DNA of 64,000 nucleotides from Acidimicrobiaceae bacterium (lineage in GTDB: Bacteria > Actinomycetota > Acidimicrobiia > Acidimicrobiales > RAAP-2). The first letter of the stretch is position 1, and every line of letters starts with the position of its first letter. The position numbers and the translations under genes are program-made. Shown here one piece after another: positions 17,247 through 24,001 of the stretch. The stretch is from assembly GCA_003152015.1 (NCBI GenBank), contig PLZF01000015.1, positions 57,973 to 121,972 of the forward strand, given 5' to 3'. A model generated the notes under the pieces. That model was not told the DNA's origin. It searched no databases and was given only the letters and a program-made list of their open reading frames with translations.

Positions 17247-18055
17247 GCACCGATCCAGACCGCCTTCGAGAGGAAGCGGACGAGGCCGGTGATCACGTCC
17301 CGGAACCCTTCGTGACGTGGCCCTCCGGGCTCCAACTGATAGAGGTTGCGCCGGATCTCCACCATCACCGACGACACCTCCGGAGTACGCCCGAGGTGCT
17401 CCAAGGGTACGTAGGTGCCGGAGAAGGGCGTGTTCAACGCTATGCCTCCAGGCATGCCGGCGAACGACTCGGCGGCGGCATCACGGAGCACATCGGGCGT
17501 GTGAAACGGATCAGTCCCGATGCAGATGCCGGGCCGGAGGGTGGTCTGGTCGACCTCGTAGGGCAACGGGAGGCTGGGGAACGAATGGAGATCGACGATG
17601 GTGACCCTCCCGCATTCGGAGAGGACCTGATCCACGACGTCCAAGAATGTTTGCGCGTAGGGATGGAAGTATTCGTTGAGGAGGGCCTCGTCCCGGGCCG
17701 GATCCGGCGCACGGAGCGGTCTCAGGTCGGAGGTGGAGTGGTAGACCGGGCCCATTCCGATGGCGGCCATGGGCTCGTCGTCGCCGATGAAGCGCTCGGG
17801 GTCGACGACCAGGCGGGAGTAGGCGTTCTCTACGACTCGGGCCTCAAGACCGCTCCGATGGAGCGCCATGTAGGCGATGTCGTTGGTCTCCCAATCGGTC
17901 ATCCTCCTGAGTTCCGCGTCCAGCTCGGTGTCGTCGAGCAGCAGGTCAGCGCGCACGTCCTCCGGGATTCTGACGCTCGAGTGGGGAACGTGGATGACCA
18001 AGGGAGAAGGTCCCCAGAAAAGGTCATCTGTTGCGTGTTTCTCAACCATGACCAC
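17243..18055 (-). CDS. N-formylglutamate amidohydrolase-like zinc hydrolase
   Basis: A 270-aa member of the FGase family. HVPHSS near the N-terminus, DWETNDIAYMAL, VDLHSFP and NTPFSGTYVP are the family's metal and substrate motifs; the His/Glu/Asp groups would bind zinc. Classical members hydrolyse N-formyl-glutamate in histidine catabolism, but no hut genes are near. Instead the stop codon overlaps the start of a RecB-like nuclease, so this copy probably acts with that nuclease on an unknown amide or peptide substrate. Confidence 0.8.
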   Translation of the reverse strand: MVMVEKHATDDLFWGPSPLVIHVPHSSVRIPEDVRADLLLDDTELDAELRRMTDWETNDIAYMALHRSGLEARVVENAYSRLVVDPERFIGDDEPMAAIGMGPVYHSTSDLRPLRAPDPARDEALLNEYFHPYAQTFLDVVDQVLSECGRVTIVDLHSFPSLPLPYEVDQTTLRPGICIGTDPFHTPDVLRDAAAESFAGMPGGIALNTPFSGTYVPLEHLGRTPEVSSVMVEIRRNLYQLEPGGPRHEGFRDVITGLVRFLSKAVWIGA

Positions 18056-18088
18056 AACTCTGCACCTCGGATGTGACTTCAGGCGCCT

Positions 18089-18262
18089 TCAGGAATCGCT
18101 CAACGCACGGAGCCTGGTCACCAGGAACGGCTGCGGCCGCGACCTGGTCAGGGTCTCCACATGGTCGATGGCCGCACCGGTCCCCATCCCCCGGGTGCGG
18201 ATCAGGTAGGCGGCGGCGATGGCCGGCGTACGGGTCTCTGCCCGGACGCAGTGGACGAAGGG
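18089..18262 (-). pseudogene. Remnant of a dual-specificity protein phosphatase
   Basis: A 57-codon minus-strand fragment, closed upstream by an in-frame TGA and lacking a start. It contains the tyrosine-phosphatase active-site loop HC-x5-R (HCVRAETRTPA), then AAAYLIRTRGM and the C-terminal helix RPQPFLVTRLRAL. This is the C-terminal third of a DSP; the N-terminal part is missing. The remaining 260 bp up to the HNH gene show no coding signal. Confidence 0.6.
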
Positions 18263-18525
18263 TCACCATCCGTGGCGGCGCCCCGCAACGTGCCATTGAC
18301 GCCGGAAGGGGTGGCGACACGATGAGAAACCCCAGCAGACCCCCGAATGCTCAAGTGCGGCGGACGGGCGACTCGATGTCGTCCGGACGACGGCGTTGTT
18401 CATTTGGGCACCCGATCGAGGCAACAATGGAGATCGATTGTACGAACACTGCCTGTCTGGTGCTTAAGGCTGACGCGCAGTTTCGGGTTGCTGGAGTTCC
18501 GCCAGCATATTGGATGGGAAGGCTG

Positions 18526-19461
18526 CTATCTGTCCCAGTTCCCCCGATGCATCAACCAATGGAGCCTCAACCAATGCCGATGCTTGGGCGAGAGTTCGAC
18601 ACTCGGGCTCATCCCGTTCATCTGCCAGTAGAGGTTGAACTCCGCCAACTTCGGTGAAATTGCAATGAGCTCCGTTTCGGGATCCACAAGGATGAGCCCG
18701 AGATCGAAGAGTGTATGGATGTCACTTCGAAGCAGCAGGCCACCGTCCTCGTGATGGTGACCGACCTGGGCATAGCTGTAGAGGTGGCACGCCTGGAGAG
18801 CGCTCGGAGGCGCCGATCCCGTGAGTGCACAGGCGAAGCCGAACTGGTCGATGAGCTGTCTCCTGAACTGCCCTTGGCCCAACCTCACTCTGACAGTCGC
18901 GACCGAATGGCCACTGAGTCCGCTGGGCACCTCATCTCGGAGAAGATTGGCCTCGCCTCCGTAGCCCCTGTCATCAAGGGCCTCGATAAAGCTTGGCCAT
19001 CGCAGAGTCCGGATACTCAGCTGGGACGTCGGGCTGAAGCAGAGGCTTCTCAGTTCGGCACCAGAGAGTGCGCCGTCTAGCTCCACCCAGTCGCTTCCGT
19101 GTCGCGACGAGTAGGTGGCGACGGAGACCACAGTCTCGAGCGGGTCATCGAACTCGTGCTTGCATTTGTAGCACTTGTACGTTGGTTCGATCAGTAGACG
19201 TGACTTGATTCCAGCTTTTCCGCATTGAGGACATTTTCGGAGGACCTTTTCGGCGGAGCCCGTTTCGATCGCCTCGATCACGGAGGCTCCGATCAGGACA
19301 TTCTTGTCCCACAGGACAATGCGGTCTCCAGCACTGACCGCGCTGTGGTTAGGAACCGTGCTGTCCCACAGATAGCGCTCACGAGGCGAATCCGGGTAGC
19401 CGTCGTTTCCACCGTGCTGGGTGCGGCCACTTACGGCCATCGCCAGCCACGCTGAAGTCAT
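18526..19461 (-). CDS. HNH endonuclease with N-terminal PUA/EVE-like region and zinc ribbon
   Basis: A 311-aa nuclease. Residues 1-65 (AWLAMAVSGRT, RYLWDS, AGDRIVLWDKNVLIGASVIEAIE) resemble a PUA/EVE-type modified-base reader. A C-xx-C...C-xx-C zinc ribbon is at C77, C80, C97, C100. An HNH_2-type domain follows around residues 195-262, with C211, H226, H249 and the FDLGLILVD end. ATG 19461 overlaps the previous stop (ATGA). Proteins joining a base reader to HNH are known modification-dependent endonucleases. I infer that role; it would be the last gene of the Z1 operon. Confidence 0.75.
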   Translation of the reverse strand: MTSAWLAMAVSGRTQHGGNDGYPDSPRERYLWDSTVPNHSAVSAGDRIVLWDKNVLIGASVIEAIETGSAEKVLRKCPQCGKAGIKSRLLIEPTYKCYKCKHEFDDPLETVVSVATYSSRHGSDWVELDGALSGAELRSLCFSPTSQLSIRTLRWPSFIEALDDRGYGGEANLLRDEVPSGLSGHSVATVRVRLGQGQFRRQLIDQFGFACALTGSAPPSALQACHLYSYAQVGHHHEDGGLLLRSDIHTLFDLGLILVDPETELIAISPKLAEFNLYWQMNGMSPSVELSPKHRHWLRLHWLMHRGNWDR

Positions 19462-20282
19462 TTGATCATCTCCGGTATCCCGGCTGGTGGGATCGGGGCC
19501 AGCCTCAGGGGAGCGCCACCGAGAGCGGCGTTCGACTCCTGCGAGATCCGGTCGAAGAGTTCCGCGAGCTCGTTGTCTTCGAGCACATCGAGGGAAAGAT
19601 GTGACCTGACGGAACTGGTTCGACGTGTTAGTTCGCGGACGAATTCCGAACGTGCCACCGTTAGACCTCCCCGCTCGACCTTCCAGATGGCGGTGAGAAG
19701 GGCTCGTGAGGTGTGCCGATTGCCCCCCAGGGATGGACGCTCCATGATCTGGACGAACTCGTCCTCTCCGAGGGGTGTGCAACCGTCGGGCGCGTAGTCG
19801 AGATCGGTTCCGAAGGTCCAGGCCCGCCACCACGATCGCCGGAGGACGTTCCTCGGCCGTCCGAGGATTCTGTCCGCCGCCTTGTCGGGGAATCGCCACG
19901 GTCCGATCTCAGGGACGACCACCAGTGTAAGGAACGACCAGACTCCCTCGCTGGCTGCGTCACCCGGTACGATCCCCATCGATTCGAAGAGTACGGTTCC
20001 GACCGGCCGGTCGAACGTCTGTCCTGCGAGGCGCTTTAGGGGTTTGGGATAGCCCGCCTCCTCTGCGACCTCGCGGATCTGCTTTTGGACGATCTTCAGC
20101 CTGGCCGATTTGACCGCATGGCCGCCTGCTGCGGCCGGAGCCGCCTCCGGATGCTCCAATGCCCCGAGCTTCATGAGGTCGTCAAGATGCAGGGGCATCC
20201 GCTCCTCCATGAGACGGACGGCAGCTTGATGTCCGAGCCTGGGGTAGAGGTAGAGCGCTTCGCTACTCACCGAAGAGGCCAC
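19458..20282 (-). CDS. DUF6339-like protein of unknown function
   Basis: A 274-aa soluble protein. An LKIVQKQIREVAEEAGYP helix is followed by a hydrophobic core segment (VWSFLTLVVVPEIGPWRFPDK), RILGRPRNVLRRSWWRAWTFG and a C-terminal helical region. The WSFL...RWRF/RNVLRRLWWRA pattern fits proteins annotated as DUF6339 that I associate with Z1-type operons; I give this from memory of the family. It overlaps both neighbours, and GTG 20270 is an alternative start. No catalytic motif is apparent. Confidence 0.6.
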   Translation of the reverse strand: MASSVSSEALYLYPRLGHQAAVRLMEERMPLHLDDLMKLGALEHPEAAPAAAGGHAVKSARLKIVQKQIREVAEEAGYPKPLKRLAGQTFDRPVGTVLFESMGIVPGDAASEGVWSFLTLVVVPEIGPWRFPDKAADRILGRPRNVLRRSWWRAWTFGTDLDYAPDGCTPLGEDEFVQIMERPSLGGNRHTSRALLTAIWKVERGGLTVARSEFVRELTRRTSSVRSHLSLDVLEDNELAELFDRISQESNAALGGAPLRLAPIPPAGIPEMIK

Positions 20283-21156
20283 TCCGGTTCTGGATTCGGA
20301 TCTCGATCCGGGAGGGATCGGTTCTCCACCAGTTCCTTACGGTCACCGGACTGTCCGCCGGCCAGATGGATGAGAGGAGATTTCGGAGCACGGAACCGAC
20401 GGATGTCGCCTCGGGGTCGAATTCGGAGTGGGGCACCTCCTGGTTCTCCAGGGCCATTATCACCATCTGTCTCGTGACATCCCAGTGGAGTACCCGTCTG
20501 AGCTGCTTCACCTCTTCATCCTGGCTCCCCTGTAACATTTTTTTCACTACGGGCACTGCCGAATTCAGAGTCAATCGTGCCGCCGCCATGAAGAGGGCAT
20601 CCAGGTCGCCCAGGTCGACCTCGAGGATCCAGCCAGCGTCGGCGTCCTTGGGACGGGAGATGCTGAAATCCGAGGTGTCGGTGGGGAACTGGGCGCCGAT
20701 TCCCTCGAGGCGAACGGAGGATTTTGTCCGCCACAGGATGCTCCCGGGCTGAGCTGGGGCGAGGAGGTCCCGAGGAGCGGGCCTCGAGGTCACAAGGATC
20801 GTCTCCAGGGTGAGTCGACCACCGAGTTCACTGCTGTTGAGACCGCACTCGATGTGGCCGTCGAATACGTCGACTTCTGGAATCCGCACCAGTGCGACGG
20901 CATTCTCGATCCGGGTCGTGTCCGAGTGGGCCAGTACGACCAGCCTCAGCTCGCTGGCCTTACCGAGATGGCACTCGTCCAGGATCGAAGAGCGGTCGAT
21001 CCACACGTGGGCGGAGACGCCGAGAGCCGCCTGGAAGTCCCAGTTTGCCAGCTCGGCGGGGAGAGCGCCCGAGTATCCCGAGGTGACCACGCTCCATCCA
21101 TCGTGTCGCATCGACGACAGCGGTGCGGTGAGGAAAGGGGCGACCAGAACCCTCAT
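20263..21156 (-). CDS. Unknown protein of the Z1 defence operon
   Basis: A 297-aa protein matching no family I recognise. The N-terminal ~190 residues read as beta-rich (VVLAHSDTTRIENAVALVRIPEVDVFDGHIECGL and similar), and the C-terminal ~100 as helical with acidic stretches. The start codon overlaps the stop of the GHKL ATPase by 4 bp and its end overlaps the next gene, so it is a stoichiometric operon partner. A scaffold, effector or DNA-recognition role is possible. Confidence 0.6.
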   Translation of the reverse strand: MRVLVAPFLTAPLSSMRHDGWSVVTSGYSGALPAELANWDFQAALGVSAHVWIDRSSILDECHLGKASELRLVVLAHSDTTRIENAVALVRIPEVDVFDGHIECGLNSSELGGRLTLETILVTSRPAPRDLLAPAQPGSILWRTKSSVRLEGIGAQFPTDTSDFSISRPKDADAGWILEVDLGDLDALFMAAARLTLNSAVPVVKKMLQGSQDEEVKQLRRVLHWDVTRQMVIMALENQEVPHSEFDPEATSVGSVLRNLLSSIWPADSPVTVRNWWRTDPSRIEIRIQNRSGLFGE

Positions 21157-23009
21157 GAGGGATCGACCGCTTCTGGCTGGACGTCCAGGAGAACTGATGT
21201 GTCCTGGCCACGGGCGATCGAGACTTCAACCTCGGTGCGATCAACGTAGGGCAGTTCGATTATGGCTTCCGTCCCCTCCAGTGGAACGGATTCACCCCGG
21301 AACCGTGCTTCGATCAGATGGAGGAGTGGATCGAGGTCCAGGTCGCTGGCCGCCCCGTCGAGCGCCACTCCGCACGACAGGGCGATGGTGGTTCCCGCTG
21401 AACCCGGTCCGGGATCGACCGCGAGGCGCACGACCGTGACTGGGACGCCCTCGACAAGTCCGGGCCCGGCGCTGATGGTCTCAACCCGCGCCCTCCGTTC
21501 ACTCTTCTTGCCGGAGCCGCCCGGAGTTGGCGGTAGGCCTTGACCCAGGCCGTCGACAGATCTGACCAGGTCTGCGAGCTCAGAGGCGATCAGTCCCGTG
21601 CTGAGGGTTCCGTCTTCCGTCTCGGAGGCTTCCGGAGACCATCTGCCCTTGAGGACTTTCCGGATCTCACGGAGACCGACGTTCACGATGCGACGACTCG
21701 CCTTGTCTGGGAGCAGGTCTGGCTTCCACGAGTCGTGCGTGGGCGGCTCCGATGCCGCGAAGCTGGAGTCGTGCTCGGGCCGACAAAGGAAGACACCGGC
21801 CCACTCCATCGCCGCCGCAGGTGCTGGTGGTCCCTCCTGGTAGTCCACGACGAGTTCAGGTGTCCGCAGCAGGGCGACGTGGTGGCATGGGTCGCCGATC
21901 TGGGCCGCAGGACCCGGTCCGTCGGGGTCATCTGAAGTGGACCCGTTATCCACTTCGGCCCGGTCTCGTCTGATCATCGACACCGTCACAAGGTCCCCTA
22001 TTTCGGTCAACGGCTTGAGGCACCTGATCACGTCCTGCTGTTCTCCGAGGCCGGTCACTTCGTAGGGGTCACCGAGCATTAGCCGGAATGCCCGGGCGAA
22101 TCCGTCGAGCGGGGGCCGTTCCTCCGGTGACGGGATCGGGACAACTTCTCCGTTGCACCGGACCCGGACGTCCATTGGGAGGTGCCCACCCCTGCTGATG
22201 AGTTTCGGCCACAGGTGCCAGAGTGCGGATTCGGCAAGGTAGTTCATCGCTTGTTCAAGTGATCTACCACCCAGATCGGGAGCGATGATCATGAGTGTCG
22301 TCCCGGTGTCATCTCGGCCGAATTCGGGCATCCCGATCAGACGTGCCATCTCGTCGGCGGTGCGACCGGTCACCGGAGTCGGCGCTCCGTCGATCTCGGC
22401 ACCCCACCAGTGTCTCCCCGTGAAGAGGCGTCGCATGCGGGTGAACTCGTCACCTATTGCACATCCGATGAGGCGTGACTGGAGATGACCCTTGTCGACG
22501 GTTCTCGAGTAGGTGACGACGGTCCTCACCGATGATGCGATGTAGCAGATCGTCTTTCCGAAGCCGTAGGTGCCGCCCGTACCGGTACCCAGGTTGGCTT
22601 TCCCGACGTTGAGCACGAAGTCCGCCCAGTCGTAGACCTCGCTTGGGCTCTCGTCACCCGCTTGGAGGGGACCACCCAGACCGATGGTGTTCCGGTCGTA
22701 GATGTAGAAGGCACGCAAGGTGTTGGAATTCAAGGCTTCACTCAGGCCCGTCCCCTTGGCCCTTTCCGCCTCGGTGAACACCGCATCCCTTAACCCCTTC
22801 ACCTCGCTTGCTTCTAGGTCCCAGCCCTCGATCGTGAATTCGACGGGCAGCTTGTCGTTCAGCCGGGCGTCCCAACTGTTCTGCGCCACCTCCCGTAGCA
22901 GAACGGCAAGGGGATCCAACTGCGGGCGACCCAGGAGCTTCGAGAACCCGGCCGCCGAGAGTCCGCCACTCTTGGGGAATTGCTCAGGAATCCACTGGAG
23001 TGCGGCCAC
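21153..23009 (-). CDS. Divergent GHKL (HSP90/MORC-like) ATPase
   Basis: A 618-aa protein. The N-terminal Bergerat fold is visible: N-box LLREVAQNSWDA (E40, N44), a degenerate DxGxG at YDRNTIGLGG (D105, G109-G112), and the lid/G2 box GTGGTYGFGKT (residues ~143-153). A long middle and C-terminal region follows with no familiar nuclease motif and a Gly/Ser-rich linker around residues 510-525. GTG 23009 shares one base with the preceding stop codon. In the operon it sits after the PD-(D/E)XK nuclease, suggesting ATP-dependent clamp or gate action on DNA. Confidence 0.75.
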   Translation of the reverse strand: MAALQWIPEQFPKSGGLSAAGFSKLLGRPQLDPLAVLLREVAQNSWDARLNDKLPVEFTIEGWDLEASEVKGLRDAVFTEAERAKGTGLSEALNSNTLRAFYIYDRNTIGLGGPLQAGDESPSEVYDWADFVLNVGKANLGTGTGGTYGFGKTICYIASSVRTVVTYSRTVDKGHLQSRLIGCAIGDEFTRMRRLFTGRHWWGAEIDGAPTPVTGRTADEMARLIGMPEFGRDDTGTTLMIIAPDLGGRSLEQAMNYLAESALWHLWPKLISRGGHLPMDVRVRCNGEVVPIPSPEERPPLDGFARAFRLMLGDPYEVTGLGEQQDVIRCLKPLTEIGDLVTVSMIRRDRAEVDNGSTSDDPDGPGPAAQIGDPCHHVALLRTPELVVDYQEGPPAPAAAMEWAGVFLCRPEHDSSFAASEPPTHDSWKPDLLPDKASRRIVNVGLREIRKVLKGRWSPEASETEDGTLSTGLIASELADLVRSVDGLGQGLPPTPGGSGKKSERRARVETISAGPGLVEGVPVTVVRLAVDPGPGSAGTTIALSCGVALDGAASDLDLDPLLHLIEARFRGESVPLEGTEAIIELPYVDRTEVEVSIARGQDTSVLLDVQPEAVDPS

Positions 23010-24001
23010 TACTCGGTCATCCTGCGCACGACGTGCTCTGCGTCATCTGCGCTCATGGGCGACGGGGGCTCGTTGGTGAGATCTATCGAGTAGGTAATCC
23101 GGGTGGTGCCCGCCGGTACGACGTTTCCGTTGAAGCTTGCAGGGATGATACGGGGGAATGTGTCACCGTCGACCGCATACATCCGACATTCTGCAATCCG
23201 GAATGCACGGTACCGGTAGTCCTCCGAGCGTTCCGTCCGGTATCCGGCCTCCCCGAGCAGCTCCTTGAATTTGTCCTGCTCCACCCCCATGGCGAGGATC
23301 TCACCGACCAGCTGTGGGAGGGTCAGCCCGGTCGAGTCCTGTTCGAAGCGGTAGTGGTACAGGAAGAGCTCGCCACCTGGAGGTTCCTCGAGCTGGAAGA
23401 CGGAGCTGATGGGAATGATCCGACCTTCACGGGCGAGTGTGCCCTTGACCTCGATACCCAGGGATCCTGACCGGAAGTCGTGTTGGAATCCGCTCGGGCC
23501 CAGCCAGAACGTGAGCCGCCTCTGTTCATCCGCTGCCATGAGCTGCCGTAGCGTGAGCAACTCGGCGAGGAGGCCGATCAGAGCCTGGTCGCTGAGGAAC
23601 CCAGCGGGTTCTCCGGAGGAGAACAGCAGACGCCATCGGGAGAGAGCGGCGACGGTTGCTGCAGCAGGAGATGCGGCGTCGGAGATCTCCGTGAGCAACT
23701 CGGAGACGAACTGTGTGAACACAGAGTCCAGGTCCTCGCGAAGTGACACGGCGGCGAGATAGGTGGTGTTCTCGTACTTGACTCTGAGCAGCCGGATCGC
23801 CCTACCGCTCTTGTCCTCGGCGAAGGCCTCTCCGGGTCGTAGCGGAACGAGGAGGATCCTTCGCCCGTTATTGTCGACACCGAGAAGAACCTCACCGGCT
23901 TTGATCTGTATGCCTGAAGGGACTGCTTCGATTGCCGCCTCGGGTCCTGATGCCTCGGTCTGAAGTACCGACCAGATGGAGTGGAGGTCGTTGTCAGGCA
24001 C
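23009..24001 (-). CDS. PD-(D/E)XK motif nuclease (DUF4420 type)
   Basis: A 330-aa protein with a central nuclease core: WLGPSGFQHDF then GSLGIEVKGT, giving the spaced D...E-x-K catalytic set. The following ISSVFQLEEPPGGELFLYHY strands are typical of DUF4420 proteins. I place the start at GTG 24001, which overlaps the Z1 stop by 8 bp; the open frame extends 14 codons upstream inside the Z1 gene. Likely the DNA-cutting subunit of the system. Confidence 0.8.
   Translation of the reverse strand: MPDNDLHSIWSVLQTEASGPEAAIEAVPSGIQIKAGEVLLGVDNNGRRILLVPLRPGEAFAEDKSGRAIRLLRVKYENTTYLAAVSLREDLDSVFTQFVSELLTEISDAASPAAATVAALSRWRLLFSSGEPAGFLSDQALIGLLAELLTLRQLMAADEQRRLTFWLGPSGFQHDFRSGSLGIEVKGTLAREGRIIPISSVFQLEEPPGGELFLYHYRFEQDSTGLTLPQLVGEILAMGVEQDKFKELLGEAGYRTERSEDYRYRAFRIAECRMYAVDGDTFPRIIPASFNGNVVPAGTTRITYSIDLTNEPPSPMSADDAEHVVRRMTE

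Noticed and set aside
17243..18055. Histidine-utilisation gene hutG
   Set aside because: Family membership fits, but no other hut gene is present and the coupled partner is a nuclease, so I do not assign the pathway.
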